64,000 nt of DNA. Source: Enterobacteriaceae bacterium 89 (GTDB lineage: Bacteria; Pseudomonadota; Gammaproteobacteria; Enterobacterales; Enterobacteriaceae). Positions 51,259-61,349 of this stretch are shown here, in pieces (position 1 is the stretch's first letter; the number at the start of each line of letters is the position of its first letter). The DNA lies in assembly GCA_014156375.1 (NCBI GenBank), contig RQJH01000007.1:1-64000 (forward strand), read 5' to 3'. The position numbers and the translations under genes are program-made. Below the pieces are notes generated by a model. The model did not search any database. It saw only the letters and a program-made list of their open reading frames with translations, and had not been told where the DNA came from.

Positions 51259-52464
51259 ATGAATTCTCTGTTGTTTGCGCTATTACGCGCACTGCGCAGT
51301 CACGCCTGGCTGCGCCTGATGGCCCTCGCCTTTATTATTTCTTCGCTGGGCAATGGTCTGACGCAGGTGGTGGTTTTTGGTCAGCTCCTGCGCTGGCAGG
51401 CCGCCCCGGAAGTGCTAACCTTCGCCTGGCTGCTAGCCACCGTTCCCGGCTTCATTGGTAGTCTTATTGGAGAAAAACTCTGCCACAGCCAGCCGCCGTT
51501 ACGCCTGCTGTTGCTGTACGAATTACTGGGGCTGGCGGCACTGATGCTACCGTGGCAGGGCTTGCAGCATCACAATATTCCCCTGCTGCTCAGTGTTCAG
51601 TCCGTGGAGGCTTTACTTGGCGGTATGTCATGGCCTGCACTGGCATTGACGTTCAAACGCGGGCTAACGACGGAAGAGCTTCCGGCCGCTACGGCAATGG
51701 AAAATATGATTTTTGCCTCGCAGGTTTTGCTGGGCACGGGCGTGGGTGTGCTGTTGTTTGAGCGCTGTAGTCCTGAACGGCTGCTGATGGTCGATGCTGT
51801 AAGCTTTGTTGGGGCATCGGCCCTGTTATGGCTGACGCTAAGGCGCACTCAAATCAGCGCAGAACCTGTTCAACATCAGGGATCAAAGCCGCTACGCTGG
51901 ACCAGCCTTAATCCAGCACAGAAGCGGAGCCTGCTGCTGCTTCCTTCGCTGGCGGCCGTTGGTGCTCCGGCGATGGCTTTGTTGCCCGCACTGGCGCAAC
52001 AGCTTCAGCCGGAGAATACGACAGCGCTGGCGCTCCCGCTGCTGTTCAGCCGCAGCCTGGGCCAGCTTTGCGGACCGCTGTTGCTAAACAGCCACCGGAT
52101 GCCGGAGTACACCCGGCGCAACACTCTGTTGCTCGGGTGTCTGGCGATCTTTTTAATTTCCTACACTCTGATCCCCGTGCTGGCACACTCTATGGCGGTG
52201 GCACTGGCGGCAATATTTACCGCTCATCTGGCTTCAAATATTGTTTTCGCCCTGGGAACCTTCAGCGTACTGCATCAGTTTCCGGAGCAGCATATTTCCA
52301 GCGCCAGCGCCAAAGCCATGCGCTGGCAAACACTGTCAGCCACTTTCGTCACCTTAATGAGCGTGCTTTTGACCGCTCACTTCAGTGCTATTCAGACGCT
52401 GTGGTGCGTATCCCTCAGCGCATTATTTGGCGTCACCGTGGTTTTATTCCGCTATCGAAACTAA
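51259..52464 (+). CDS. Major facilitator superfamily transporter
   Basis: A 401-residue polytopic protein with about ten to twelve spans, of the MFS type that includes small-molecule and siderophore exporters (EntS-like region MALAFIISSLGNGLTQVVVFG at the first span). The substrate is unknown. No regulator is adjacent. E. coli K-12 has aslA/aslB in this place between hemY and the tRNA operon. Start ATG 51259 is preceded by GGAG-like bases. It converges on glmZ, whose terminator starts 19 bp after the stop. Confidence 0.85.
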   Translation: MNSLLFALLRALRSHAWLRLMALAFIISSLGNGLTQVVVFGQLLRWQAAPEVLTFAWLLATVPGFIGSLIGEKLCHSQPPLRLLLLYELLGLAALMLPWQGLQHHNIPLLLSVQSVEALLGGMSWPALALTFKRGLTTEELPAATAMENMIFASQVLLGTGVGVLLFERCSPERLLMVDAVSFVGASALLWLTLRRTQISAEPVQHQGSKPLRWTSLNPAQKRSLLLLPSLAAVGAPAMALLPALAQQLQPENTTALALPLLFSRSLGQLCGPLLLNSHRMPEYTRRNTLLLGCLAIFLISYTLIPVLAHSMAVALAAIFTAHLASNIVFALGTFSVLHQFPEQHISSASAKAMRWQTLSATFVTLMSVLLTAHFSAIQTLWCVSLSALFGVTVVLFRYRN

Positions 52465-52482
52465 ACCGGTCATTCTGCCCAT

Positions 52483-52689
52483 AAAAAAACGCCTGCTCCG
52501 GAAACCGGGGCAGGCGTTAAACAGGTCTGTTTGACAACAATTGGTGCTTCACTCAACGTTATGTCCATGGTGTCTGATGAGGCCGAAGCGACATCTGTCG
52601 GTGGACGATAAGCACCGTAAACGGCTCTGCATCATTCCGGGGTTTATGAGGCGATAAACGCGAACATAAGAAGTGGAATGAGCATCTAC
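52483..52689 (-). ncRNA. glmZ: Small regulatory RNA GlmZ
   Basis: The minus-strand sequence from GTAGATGCTCATTCC (5' end at 52689) to the terminal stem AACGCCTGC.../GCAGGCGTT plus T run (52483-52518) matches E. coli GlmZ along its whole 207 nt, including the parts CCGTTTACGGTGCTTATCGT and CACCATGGACA. GlmZ pairs with the glmS leader with Hfq to activate glucosamine-6-phosphate synthase; RapZ and RNase E cut it when amino sugars suffice, and GlmY decoys RapZ. It lies in the conserved place between hemY and the tRNA operon. Confidence 0.95.
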
Positions 52690-52700
52690 CCGGATATTAT

Positions 52701-52716
52701 TGCACACGTCATGCCA
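52701..52716 (-). promoter_or_regulatory. Sigma-54 promoter of glmZ
   Basis: TGGCATGACGTGTGCA has GG and GC elements 10 bp apart, the -24/-12 form of RpoN promoters, and the GlmZ 5' end falls 12 bases past the GC. A sigma-70 -10-like AATAAT overlaps. In E. coli K-12 glmZ is reported to use sigma-70, but several other enterics use sigma-54 for both glmY and glmZ. Confidence 0.8.
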
Positions 52717-52767
52717 TTTCTGCACCCCTGATTATGGGGGTATTTCCTTTTTTAGGAATAGATGAGA

Positions 52768-52848
52768 TGTCGCCTGACTGCGACGTAAAAAAGGTGAAAA
52801 TGAGGATCAACTTAAAATCAGTCAATTAAATGTCGCCATCTGGAGACA
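52768..52848 (-). promoter_or_regulatory. Two GlrR activator sites upstream of glmZ
   Basis: TGTC-N10-GACG (52768-52785) and TGTC-N10-GACA (52831-52848) match the GlrR (YfhA) box TGTC-N10-GACA, 79 and 142 bp before the RNA start. With the sigma-54 promoter they imply control by the GlrK/GlrR two-component system. Confidence 0.75.
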
Positions 52849-52914
52849 TATTTTTTCAGAAGCTGTGGAAATCGTTGGAGGTTATTTTTTCAGGCAGAAT
52901 GGCTGAATTCAGAA

Positions 52915-52941
52915 TAGAAAAAACCCCGCCGAAGCGGGGTT
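52915..52941 (-). terminator. Terminator of the tRNA operon
   Basis: Stem AACCCCGC/GCGGGGTT (52922-52941) with CGAA loop; on the minus strand it ends in TTTTTT. It lies 7 bp after the proline tRNA. Confidence 0.95.
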
Positions 52942-52947
52942 CAAAAT

Positions 52948-53024
52948 TGGTCGGCGAGAGAGGATTCGAACCTCCGACCCACTGGTCCCAAACCAGTTGC
53001 GCTACCAAGCTGCGCTACTCGCCG
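52948..53024 (-). tRNA. proM: tRNA-Pro (UGG)
   Basis: 77-nt cloverleaf, 5' CGGCGAGTAGCGCAG, anticodon loop TTTGGGA with anticodon TGG, T-arm GGTTCGAATC, encoded CCA. Last gene of the four-tRNA operon, as E. coli proM. Confidence 0.97.
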
Positions 53025-53068
53025 ATGTACTGCTTTTTGAATTTTTCGTTCAATTCTTTAGAGAGAAG

Positions 53069-53154
53069 TGGTGCGAGGGGGGGGACTCGAACCCCCACAT
53101 CCTAAGGACACTAACACCTGAAGCTAGCGCGTCTACCAATTCCGCCACCTTCGC
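53069..53154 (-). tRNA. leuT: tRNA-Leu (CAG)
   Basis: 86-nt class II tRNA with long variable arm; 5' GCGAAGGTGGCGGAA, anticodon loop TTCAGGT with anticodon CAG, encoded CCA. The variable arm is one base shorter than in E. coli leuT. A run of eight C residues lies in the T-stem/acceptor junction, as in E. coli. Confidence 0.97.
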
Positions 53155-53179
53155 AATGCCACAAAACTCTTTAAATTAA

Positions 53180-53256
53180 TGGGGTGGCTAATGGGATTCG
53201 AACCCACGACAACTGGAATCACAATCCAGGGCTCTACCAACTGAGCTATAGCCACC
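53180..53256 (-). tRNA. hisR: tRNA-His (GUG)
   Basis: 77-nt tRNA beginning GGTGGCTATAGC with the encoded extra G at position -1, anticodon loop TTGTGAT with anticodon GTG, and CCA end. Identical in layout to E. coli hisR. Confidence 0.97.
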
Positions 53257-53311
53257 ACTGAAATCTTTTCTACGCGGTTAATTAACCACCGCAGCTCCAG
53301 CACCGGGTTAA

Positions 53312-53388
<77 letters not shown>

Positions 53389-53409
53389 TTAGCGCCGTTG
53401 CGGGGTCGG

Positions 53410-53438
53410 ATAATACGGACTTCCCCCCCCGCTGTCTA
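53410..53438 (-). promoter_or_regulatory. Promoter of the tRNA operon
   Basis: -35 TAGACA (53433-53438), 17-bp spacer, -10 TATTAT (53410-53415), then a GC-rich discriminator CCGACCCC typical of stringent stable-RNA promoters. The spacer contains a run of eight G on this strand (53423-53430). Confidence 0.85.
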
Positions 53439-53490
53439 GTGCCTTTTTAAATAAAATGTTTGTTTGGTTATGCTTTGTGCGTTTTGTCGC

Positions 53491-54876
53491 TTATTCCGAC
53501 AATTCTCGCGGATCTACCGGGCGATGCAACCCTAAAATCTTATACAGCACAGTCACTATCGCCAGGAAAAGGATCCCGACAATCAGCGACAAGCGGGTGT
53601 CTTCGTTGAATCCCATCCCGATAAGCACACAAATCAGGAAAGCCATCGTCAGCCAGTTCGCCCACGGGAAAAGCACCGAGCGGAACGGGTGGCTCGCCAT
53701 AGCCTGCTTATGCGCATCACGGAAGCGCAGTTGGCTAATCAGGATCACAAACCACGGCACCATTCCCGGCAGGACGCTGGCGCTGTAAACGTAGACGAAA
53801 ACACGCTGCGGATTGGGAATGATGTAGTTCAGGCAGGAGCCGAGCAGCAGAATGGCAATGGAAACCGCAACGCCCATCACCGGCACGCCATGACGGGAGA
53901 CTTTGGCCATCGACGAAGGCAGCTGGCGATTGTTTGCCAGCGCGTAGAGCATGCGCCCGCAGCTATACATCCCGCTGTTACAACCAGAAAGCGCTGCGGT
54001 CAGCACCACAAAGTTGATGATCCCGGCGGCTGCCGTGATGCCAATTTTCGCGAAGGTCAGCACAAACGGGCTGCCATTACTGCCGATATCGTTCCACGGG
54101 AAGATAGTGACGATAACGAAAATCGCCCCAACGTAGAAAATCAGGATCCGCCACAGCACTTTGCCCACTGCGCTACGCAGGGTGACCTGAGGATTCTTGG
54201 CTTCACCCGCGGTGATCCCAATCAGTTCCACGCCCTGATAGGACGCCACCACGATGCAAAGCGCGGTCAGGAAGCCTTTCCAGCCTCCGGCAAAGAAACC
54301 GCCATGTGCGGTCAGGTTGTCAAAGCCAATGGCGTGTCCACCGTTGCCGAAGCCAAAGAAAATCACTCCGAGCCCGACCACAATCATCACGATAATGGTG
54401 GTGACCTTGATCATCGCAAACCAGAATTCCAGCTCGCCGTACAAACGCACGGCGGCAAGGTTGGCCAGCGCCACCAGCGCCACGGCTATCAGTGCGGGTA
54501 TCCACTGCGCCATCTCCGGGAACCAGAACTGGACGTAAACCCCAATCGCGGTGATCTCCGAAATCCCCACGGCCATCCACATAAACCAGTAAGACCATGC
54601 GGTCAGGTAGCCGAAAAAGGGACTCATGTAGCGGTGAGCGTAGACGGCGAACGAGCCGGTGACGGGCTCAAGGAACAGCATTTCGCCCATCGATCTCATG
54701 ATAAAGAAAACAAACAACCCGGCGATAATATAGGCCAGCAGGACTGACGGACCGGCCCACTTCAGGGTGCTGGCAGAGCCCATAAACAGGCCCACGCCGA
54801 TGGTGCCGCCAAGGGCAATTAATTCGATGTGACGCGCTTCCAGCCCTCGCTGTAGCGCTGGTTCTTTCTCAGCCAT
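53491..54876 (-). CDS. yifK: Amino acid permease YifK (threonine/serine transporter)
   Basis: A 12-span APC-family amino acid permease; E. coli YifK has been reported as a threonine and serine transporter (ThrP). ATG 54876 gives 461 residues as in E. coli; the 29 codons upstream are not family-like. The unwound first helix [15 protein letters not shown] and the [20 protein letters not shown] span are diagnostic. It lies between wecG and the tRNA operon. Confidence 0.95.
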   Translation of the reverse strand: MAEKEPALQRGLEARHIELIALGGTIGVGLFMGSASTLKWAGPSVLLAYIIAGLFVFFIMRSMGEMLFLEPVTGSFAVYAHRYMSPFFGYLTAWSYWFMWMAVGISEITAIGVYVQFWFPEMAQWIPALIAVALVALANLAAVRLYGELEFWFAMIKVTTIIVMIVVGLGVIFFGFGNGGHAIGFDNLTAHGGFFAGGWKGFLTALCIVVASYQGVELIGITAGEAKNPQVTLRSAVGKVLWRILIFYVGAIFVIVTIFPWNDIGSNGSPFVLTFAKIGITAAAGIINFVVLTAALSGCNSGMYSCGRMLYALANNRQLPSSMAKVSRHGVPVMGVAVSIAILLLGSCLNYIIPNPQRVFVYVYSASVLPGMVPWFVILISQLRFRDAHKQAMASHPFRSVLFPWANWLTMAFLICVLIGMGFNEDTRLSLIVGILFLAIVTVLYKILGLHRPVDPRELSE

Positions 54877-55036
54877 AGATCCTCGTGTATTTGCATTATT
54901 CCGGTCGATGCCGGTTATTGTTATGAACAGAATGTACTGCGGTGCAACGCCTGCGGCAGACAAAATGCAGGGCGTTTAAGGGTGCGCATGGTTAAATAAA
55001 ATGCGCGAAATGGCAAACAAAGTATTAATTATGTGA

Positions 55037-55065
55037 ATGTGTTGCACAATAAACGCGCAACACAT
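55037..55065. other. Hairpin between wecG and yifK
   Basis: Perfect 9-bp stem ATGTGTTGC/GCAACACAT with an 11-base loop, 18 bp after the wecG stop. The T run is on the plus strand, against the direction of both neighbours, so it may end transcripts only weakly or act as a 3' stabiliser. Confidence 0.4.
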
Positions 55066-55082
55066 TTTTCAGAGAGAGGAAC

Positions 55083-55823
55083 TCAGAGGTTGCCGGTGTA
55101 ATGCCAGCGGAGGTAGCGCAGCAGGCGAAGCTGCCGGGTGATACGGCTTGGCTGAGATAACAAACGATAGAGCCACTCCAGCCCCAGCGTTTGCCAAATT
55201 TTCGGCGCGCGTTTCACATGCCCGGTAAACACGTCGTAGGTTCCACCTACACCCATGTACAGCGCATGTGGATGAACTTCACGGCAATCGCGCATAAAGA
55301 TTTCCTGCTTCGGCGATCCCATGGCAACGGTGACAATCGACGCGCCGCTGGCATGAATACGAGCAAACAAAGCCGGCCGATCTTCCGCTTTGAAGTAGCC
55401 GTCCTGACTGCCAACAATGTTGACGTTCCACTGCTTGCGCAGACGAGTTTCAGTCTCCCTCAGAACATCGGGCTTGCCGCCGACCAGAAAAACAGGTGAT
55501 CCCTCTTTTCCCGCACGAGCCATCAGGGCCTCCCACAGATCGGCGCCCGCCACCCGCGAAACATTCGCCTGCGGGTATTTCTTACGCACCGAACGCACCA
55601 CGCTGATGCCATCGGCGTATTTGTATTCTGCAGCGTCAATCAGGGTACGAACTTCAGCGTTATCTTCTGCCGTCAGGACTTTCTCGGCGTTGATGGCCAC
55701 CAGCGTACCCTGTTTCATTTCTCCACCGGCATACAGATAATCGAGCGCGTGCTGCATGTCGCGCCAGCCGATGAGCTGCAAACCACGTACTTTATAAAGC
55801 GGTGCAGCCGTTGATTCCGTCAT
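55083..55823 (-). CDS. wecG: UDP-ManNAcA transferase of ECA
   Basis: WecG adds N-acetylmannosaminuronate to lipid I to give ECA lipid II (GT26, WecG/TagA family). ATG 55823 with AAGGGA upstream gives 246 residues as in E. coli. Family stretches include [19 protein letters not shown], the [10 protein letters not shown] region and [15 protein letters not shown]. Last ECA gene, its start 11 bp beyond the wzyE stop. Confidence 0.96.
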   Translation of the reverse strand: MTESTAAPLYKVRGLQLIGWRDMQHALDYLYAGGEMKQGTLVAINAEKVLTAEDNAEVRTLIDAAEYKYADGISVVRSVRKKYPQANVSRVAGADLWEALMARAGKEGSPVFLVGGKPDVLRETETRLRKQWNVNIVGSQDGYFKAEDRPALFARIHASGASIVTVAMGSPKQEIFMRDCREVHPHALYMGVGGTYDVFTGHVKRAPKIWQTLGLEWLYRLLSQPSRITRQLRLLRYLRWHYTGNL

Positions 55824-55834
55824 GTGTTCCCTTA

Positions 55835-57175
55835 TCAAACCAGAGGCTGCGGCTGTGGGCGCTTATGCACCAGACCAGCGCTGTCAAACAGCCAGTACAG
55901 GAGCTTCGCCACCAACAGGCACAGACCAAAAATTACCAGGAAAAAAACCACCCGCGAGACAAAGGAATCCAGCCCCTCACGAGCAAGCACAATCATGTTG
56001 AAGATAGCTCCAAAACAAAAACTGTGCAGAATGGCCGCTTTATAGCGGTTAGCTTCTTGGTTGCCCAGCTCGTACAGCCAGTCAAACCATTTAATAATCA
56101 AACCGACCACCACCGCGCCTGACGGGATAAACCATCCTCCGCCCATCACCACCAGCGAACCGATAAGCGTTGGGGAAATGGCGAGCCCGGAGTGATTATT
56201 CAGCACTTCCCAGGTGAAATAGTTGGCGGTATTGAGCACGATGCCCGGACGATCGGGCCACAGCCAGCTCGGGATAAACACGTAGAAATCGCGAACGATG
56301 GGAGCCAGCCCCTGAAAATCGATTTTGTCGTAGTTCTGCAAAAGCAGAGCCAGGTTTTCCCACGGCGAGAACGTGTCGCGGGTCAGATAGAGAAAAGTGT
56401 AAAACGCCTCGTCGCCGCTGACGCTCATTCCGTAGCGTTTCAGAGCCAGCCAGAACATGCCGACAATGCCTAATACCCCCGCCGCCGCCAGCATCCACAG
56501 CGAGATCCAGCCGCGAATGATGCCAATGAACAGGAAGATGGCAAAGGCGATGATGATGTTAGCTCGCGTCCCGCCCACAATCACGTAGGTCAGCAGACCG
56601 AACGCCACGGTGCTGATCAGAAAGAACATCCACGCTTTACTGTCCTGACGCAGGAAGTAAATCACCAGCATCGCCGGGATGAAGAAATAGAAAAAGCGCT
56701 TCAACGCCACGCCCGACACTTCGCTGGAGAAGATCTGGCTGTAGGAGTGCAGCTTAAACAGTAAAAAACCATTATGCATGAAGAAGATGCTGACGCTAAC
56801 CAGCGCCACCAGCGCCAGCAGCATCCACGTCAGATGGGTTTCCACCCGATTCATGGTAAACAGTGGGCGGCGCTCAGCCTGAATACGCCTGGCCCGCAGC
56901 CGCGTTTTGTAGGTGACGTAATAGATGGCGTAGAAACAGACCGCTGACAGCAGCGCCTGCAGCAAAATTTCCGGAGGGGCAATCCCGACATCAAAACGGA
57001 ACACCAGCGTCATCGACAGCGGGAAGCCGAAAAAGAACGTCAGCAAAAAGAGCAACGAGAAGAAGACGTTGAAGTTAAAGCGCACGCGACGAAATTCAAA
57101 GTACGTCAGCGTGGCGATAAACAACGATGAAAACAGCCAGACGATCAGCAGACCAGTAAACTGCATCAGGCTCAT
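55835..57175 (-). CDS. wzyE: ECA polymerase WzyE
   Basis: WzyE joins ECA repeat units in the periplasm, with chain length set by WzzE. The 446 residues compare with 450 in E. coli, the shorter part being the C-terminal tail. About eleven hydrophobic spans are visible; the region [12 protein letters not shown] and [17 protein letters not shown] is strongly conserved. It overlaps wecF by 4 bp. Confidence 0.96.
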   Translation of the reverse strand: MSLMQFTGLLIVWLFSSLFIATLTYFEFRRVRFNFNVFFSLLFLLTFFFGFPLSMTLVFRFDVGIAPPEILLQALLSAVCFYAIYYVTYKTRLRARRIQAERRPLFTMNRVETHLTWMLLALVALVSVSIFFMHNGFLLFKLHSYSQIFSSEVSGVALKRFFYFFIPAMLVIYFLRQDSKAWMFFLISTVAFGLLTYVIVGGTRANIIIAFAIFLFIGIIRGWISLWMLAAAGVLGIVGMFWLALKRYGMSVSGDEAFYTFLYLTRDTFSPWENLALLLQNYDKIDFQGLAPIVRDFYVFIPSWLWPDRPGIVLNTANYFTWEVLNNHSGLAISPTLIGSLVVMGGGWFIPSGAVVVGLIIKWFDWLYELGNQEANRYKAAILHSFCFGAIFNMIVLAREGLDSFVSRVVFFLVIFGLCLLVAKLLYWLFDSAGLVHKRPQPQPLV

Positions 57176-58251
57176 TGCGCTTCTCCTGCTGCGATGCGCA
57201 GCGCGCGGTGCCAGGGTTCCAGATAGTTCGGCCGGAAGAAGGCGATTTGCGTTTTATCCACGCTCGCCAACTGGCGCTGCGCTTCACGCACCACCGCCAC
57301 ATCCAGTTTATCTGAAGTAAACAGCACCGGGATGTGCTGCTCGGTCATATCCTGCCAGAACGGATTCTCGCGGTTGAGCACGCAAGGAATACCGGCCTGA
57401 ATCAGCAGACACTGCGTGCCAATACCCTGCTGTCGGGGAAACAGGAAGTACCCTAAATCGCAATGGCGCAACAAATTCAGGTACTCATCAAACGCCAGTT
57501 TGTTTTCCAGGACCTGCAGATGCTCAGCGCGAAACAGGGCTGCACCCGCCGTGCGCACTTCACGAATGTATTCCTCATTATTAGCAGGATAGCCCATCGG
57601 CACCACTACCGTCACGGTATCGCCAAACTGCTGATGAATCGCTTTTAATGCCGCAACGTGATCGTTGCTGCGATCGCCTGAATTACCGACGAGGATTGTC
57701 AGCGCTTCCCCCTCGCGTGGCTCAGCGCCTAATGAGTTTAAGGATGGATCCATTCGCGTCGGGAAATAAAGCAGCTCACCTTTCACCTGGGGGTTTTTCC
57801 GGGCAAAAGTGTTTAAATCGCCTCGGGTTGCGAAGACGCGCCCCACTCGCCCCTGAGCCAGTCGGCGCAGAGGGTAGAACAGACGGAACTTCAGGCCAGC
57901 GGAAACCTCATACAGGTCCGCTCCCCAGATATGCCAGTTGAACTGATCCGGTTTGATGGCACCCGTCAGTAAGGCCAGCCACAGCCCAAAATTAAACTGT
58001 CCGTGGAAGAAAAACCGCTGCCTGCGGTCGGCTTTGGCTTTCGCCACCACCGCCTGTGCCAGGGCTTTCTTGCTTGGATAAAAGCTCAGCGTCAGCGCCG
58101 GATTTTCCGCAACCCAGCTTTGCTCGTTTCCTACCACCATAAACTCTCTGGCCTGCGGACTGCTTTCCGCCAGCTCGTCATTGAAAAACCGCAGCACGGT
58201 CTGGTTATGGTGCGGGATATCCGATCCCAGTACGTGTATCAGTACGGTCAT
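57172..58251 (-). CDS. wecF: Fuc4NAc transferase of ECA
   Basis: WecF transfers 4-acetamido-4,6-dideoxygalactose to lipid II, finishing the ECA trisaccharide (GT56 family). The 359 residues equal E. coli. The N-terminus [20 protein letters not shown] and the middle [17 protein letters not shown] are typical. It overlaps wzyE and wzxE by 4 bp each. Confidence 0.96.
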   Translation of the reverse strand: MTVLIHVLGSDIPHHNQTVLRFFNDELAESSPQAREFMVVGNEQSWVAENPALTLSFYPSKKALAQAVVAKAKADRRQRFFFHGQFNFGLWLALLTGAIKPDQFNWHIWGADLYEVSAGLKFRLFYPLRRLAQGRVGRVFATRGDLNTFARKNPQVKGELLYFPTRMDPSLNSLGAEPREGEALTILVGNSGDRSNDHVAALKAIHQQFGDTVTVVVPMGYPANNEEYIREVRTAGAALFRAEHLQVLENKLAFDEYLNLLRHCDLGYFLFPRQQGIGTQCLLIQAGIPCVLNRENPFWQDMTEQHIPVLFTSDKLDVAVVREAQRQLASVDKTQIAFFRPNYLEPWHRALRIAAGEAQ

Positions 58252-59498
58252 GTCCGTTTACGCCAGATAAGAAATACGCTGCTGCACAGCGCAAAGTAAA
58301 CAATATAGGTCGCCATATAGGCCTGAGCCGCGCCCAGGGCGCCGTGCGCCGGGATCAACCAGTGGGAGAAAGCCGTCAACAGGGTGAACTGGCTGACTTC
58401 GGTAAGGATATAGAACCGCAGCGAGGCTTTGGCGATCACCAGATAGCCATAAACGTAAGCGCCCACTTTCAGCACATCGCCGACTAACTGCCAGGCAAAG
58501 AGGTCGCGCATCGCGGTAAACTTGCTGGAAAACAGCAGCCAGATGGCAAAATCACGCAGCAGCCAGACCGTCAGGCTTGCCGCTGCCACCGCAGGAAGAA
58601 CAAACTTCAGCGATTTAGCGATTTCGCGGGTAATGTCGGCCTTTGCCGTCAGTCGCGAGAGCGTTGGCAGCAAATAGACGCTAAACGAGGCGGTGATAAA
58701 CTGCAGATAAGCATCCGAAATGCTGCTGACGCCCTGCCAGATCCCCACTTCATCCCAGCTGTAGTGCGCCGCCAGCAGGTTTCGCATCATCACATAGGCC
58801 ACCGGCAGCGTCACCGAGGTGATCAGCGCCATCAGGGTGAATTTTCCCAACTGACTTGCCAGAAAGCTATCCCATTGCGGCTTCAGGTATGAAAGCGGAA
58901 TAGTTTTACGCTTTGCCAGCATCACGCCAGCGGGGAGAACCACCAGCGCAGGCACCAGCGCCAGCCCAAGCAGCGCGCCCTGATAGCCACCGATCCGCCA
59001 GCTCAGGAAGTAGGCAGCAACGCCAATCAGGCTCCCGGCGATCAGTGCGAGCGCATTACCCGCCGCATCCCGAAAGCCTTTCAGCAGTGCCAGCAGCAGA
59101 TTCGCCCAGGCAATCCCCATCTGCACCAGCGCGACCAGCCGCACCAGCCCTTGATAGTGCTGATGACCAAACAGTGCCTGGCTGATGGGAGCGGCAGCCA
59201 ATACGAAAATCACCGCCAGCAGCGTGGAAAAACCAAGCACCATCGCTGAAGAGGTGCCTACAACTTTGCGCAGGTGAGCCGGATCGTCATGATATTGCGC
59301 TACATACTTGGTGACGCCGTTGAAAATCCCTGCGCCTGCCAGCACGCCCAGCACGGTAACAAGCTGGCGGAAGTTTCCCGCCTGACCGACACCCGCAGGG
59401 CCATAGGAAACGGCCAGCAGTTTAACAACCAGCAGGCCAGCGCCGATTTTTACCAGCGTGCTGGCTGCCGTCCAGATTGAAGCTTTTGCCAGTGACAT
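58248..59498 (-). CDS. wzxE: ECA lipid III flippase WzxE
   Basis: WzxE flips undecaprenyl-linked ECA trisaccharide across the inner membrane (MOP superfamily). The 416 residues equal E. coli, with about twelve spans. The N-terminus [20 protein letters not shown] is nearly the E. coli sequence. It starts 1 bp after the wecE stop and overlaps wecF by 4 bp. Confidence 0.96.
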   Translation of the reverse strand: MSLAKASIWTAASTLVKIGAGLLVVKLLAVSYGPAGVGQAGNFRQLVTVLGVLAGAGIFNGVTKYVAQYHDDPAHLRKVVGTSSAMVLGFSTLLAVIFVLAAAPISQALFGHQHYQGLVRLVALVQMGIAWANLLLALLKGFRDAAGNALALIAGSLIGVAAYFLSWRIGGYQGALLGLALVPALVVLPAGVMLAKRKTIPLSYLKPQWDSFLASQLGKFTLMALITSVTLPVAYVMMRNLLAAHYSWDEVGIWQGVSSISDAYLQFITASFSVYLLPTLSRLTAKADITREIAKSLKFVLPAVAAASLTVWLLRDFAIWLLFSSKFTAMRDLFAWQLVGDVLKVGAYVYGYLVIAKASLRFYILTEVSQFTLLTAFSHWLIPAHGALGAAQAYMATYIVYFALCSSVFLIWRKRT

Positions 59499-59499
59499 A

Positions 59500-60630
59500 T
59501 CAGGAGAAGTAGCTCAGCAATGAGTTGATCACCGTACGCTGATTCACCGGAGCCAGGTTGTAGAAAAGCGGCAGGCGAAGCAAACGCTCACTTTCCTGAG
59601 TGGTGAAGCGGTCTTCACCGTGGAATTCACCAAAGGCTTTCCCCGCCGGAGAGGAATGCAGTGGGATGTAGTGGAACACGGCGAGGATTTCGGCTTCCTT
59701 CAGCCAGCCGATAAGGCGAGCCCGATCGTCCTCATCCCGCAGCTTGATGTAAAACATGTGCGCGTTGTGCACACAATCTTCCGGGATCGTTGGCAGCTCA
59801 ATACGCCCCGCATCAGCCAGCGGTTTCAGCGCATCGTAGTAGGTTTGCCAGAGGCTCAGGCGCTGCAGGTTAATACGTTCAGCCGCTTCAAGCTGTGCCC
59901 ACAGGTAGGCAGCCTGTAAATCCGCCATCAGATAGCTGGAACCAATATCGCGCCAGGTGTATTTATCCACCTGGCCACGGAAAAACTGACTGCGGTTGGT
60001 GCCCTTTTCGCGAATGATTTCCGCGCGCTCAACCAGATCGCGGTCATTAATTAGCGTGGCCCCGCCTTCGCCGCCTGCGGTGTAGTTTTTAGTCTCATGG
60101 AAGCTGAAACAGCCGATATGACCAATGGTACCCAGCGCACGGCCTTTATAAGTCGACATCACGCCCTGTGCGGCATCTTCCACCACAAACAGATTATGCT
60201 TTTTGGCAATAGCCATGATGGTGTCCATTTCGCAGGCCACGCCGGCGTAATGAACGGGCACGATCGCACGGGTTTTGTCAGTAATGGCGGCTTCGATCAT
60301 CGTTTCATCGATGTTCATGGTATCGCGACGAATATCGACAAAAATGATTTTCGCGCCGCGCAGCACAAAGGCGTTTGAAGTGGAGACGAAGGTGTAGCTC
60401 GGCATGATCACTTCATCACCCGGCTGAATATCCAGCAGCAACGCCGCCATCTCGAGCGAGGCCGTACAGGAAGGTGTTAACAGCACTTTCACGCTGCCGA
60501 AACGCTGCTCCATCCACTGCTGACAGCGACGGGTAAAACCGCCATCGCCGCAGAGCTTGCCGCTGCTCATCGCGGACTGCATGTATTCCAGCTCAGTGCC
60601 GACGACCGGCGGTGCGTTAAAAGGGATCAT
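59500..60630 (-). CDS. wecE: dTDP-4-amino-4,6-dideoxygalactose transaminase
   Basis: WecE uses pyridoxal phosphate and glutamate to aminate dTDP-4-keto-6-deoxyglucose. The 376 residues equal E. coli. The PLP lysine lies in HETKNYTAGGEGG, and VVEDAAQGVMSTYKGR carries the PLP-binding Asp. It sits 9 bp after wecD. Its substrate is normally supplied by RffG/RffH, which are absent from this operon. Confidence 0.97.
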   Translation of the reverse strand: MIPFNAPPVVGTELEYMQSAMSSGKLCGDGGFTRRCQQWMEQRFGSVKVLLTPSCTASLEMAALLLDIQPGDEVIMPSYTFVSTSNAFVLRGAKIIFVDIRRDTMNIDETMIEAAITDKTRAIVPVHYAGVACEMDTIMAIAKKHNLFVVEDAAQGVMSTYKGRALGTIGHIGCFSFHETKNYTAGGEGGATLINDRDLVERAEIIREKGTNRSQFFRGQVDKYTWRDIGSSYLMADLQAAYLWAQLEAAERINLQRLSLWQTYYDALKPLADAGRIELPTIPEDCVHNAHMFYIKLRDEDDRARLIGWLKEAEILAVFHYIPLHSSPAGKAFGEFHGEDRFTTQESERLLRLPLFYNLAPVNQRTVINSLLSYFS

Positions 60631-60639
60631 CGTTTCACC

Positions 60640-61323
60640 TCACCTGTATAACCAGTAGGCGGTGCTGTCTATCGTTGCACCGCTATGTATGTAACGTTTG
60701 AGCGCCGCCGTATTACCGATTTGGGTGGCGACTCTCAGCGTGCTCAGGCCTCGCTGCTGCGCCCAACATAAAGCGGCCTGCATTAAGACTTCACCCGCGC
60801 CGCGCCCTGCGAGCAGGCCAATTCGGGCCTCGCTGTCATCCAACTGGCGCAAAGAGACAAAAGCACGGATATCGCCGCTTTCATCACGAAAAATCAGACA
60901 TTGATTATCAAACGTCCCGTGAACGGCATTTTCAACCCACTGGGCATAGAACCGGCCGCTGGCTTCTGTTGCATACCAGGGCGCGCGAAAACGGCTCTGG
61001 GCGAAGGCCTGTGCCGCCAGTTCGCGTAAGCGAGGGATATCCTTCTCCGTCGCGATTTCCGCTGCGGGATCGCGGCAGGTTTCAACCGATAATCGCAAAT
61101 CGACTTCGCCTTCGACGAGACAGAATCCCAGAAGCTGCAACGCATCCAGCCGGTCTGCGCGCTGAGCCGGAATTTTGGCCTGCACGCGCGACCAGTTCGC
61201 CAGCATGGATTCGTCAAGCGTCGGGGCATCATCGCTAAAGCGCAAAACAGCGCTGTTGACGCCAAAGAACTGGTTTTCCCAGTTCAGGGGCTCAATATTG
61301 GCGCGAACGGAAAGGTTTGTCAT
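60640..61323 (-). CDS. wecD: dTDP-4-amino-4,6-dideoxygalactose N-acetyltransferase
   Basis: WecD acetylates the 4-amino group with acetyl-CoA to form dTDP-Fuc4NAc (GNAT fold). ATG 61323 with GGGGG seven bases upstream gives 227 residues (224 in E. coli). The acetyl-CoA loop lies in [17 protein letters not shown], and the end [13 protein letters not shown] matches E. coli. It follows wecC directly, 26 bp away, where E. coli has rffG and rffH in between. Confidence 0.95.
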   Translation of the reverse strand: MTNLSVRANIEPLNWENQFFGVNSAVLRFSDDAPTLDESMLANWSRVQAKIPAQRADRLDALQLLGFCLVEGEVDLRLSVETCRDPAAEIATEKDIPRLRELAAQAFAQSRFRAPWYATEASGRFYAQWVENAVHGTFDNQCLIFRDESGDIRAFVSLRQLDDSEARIGLLAGRGAGEVLMQAALCWAQQRGLSTLRVATQIGNTAALKRYIHSGATIDSTAYWLYR

Positions 61324-61349
61324 AGATCCCCCTGCAGGAAGCGAGTCCT

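Noticed and set aside
53069-53154. Eight-base C/G run as an error in tRNA-Leu
   Set aside because: The same run is in E. coli leuT and pairs properly in the cloverleaf.
52830-53179. Short open frames across the tRNA cluster
   Set aside because: They overlap the tRNA-Pro and tRNA-Leu genes and the terminator, on the opposite strand.
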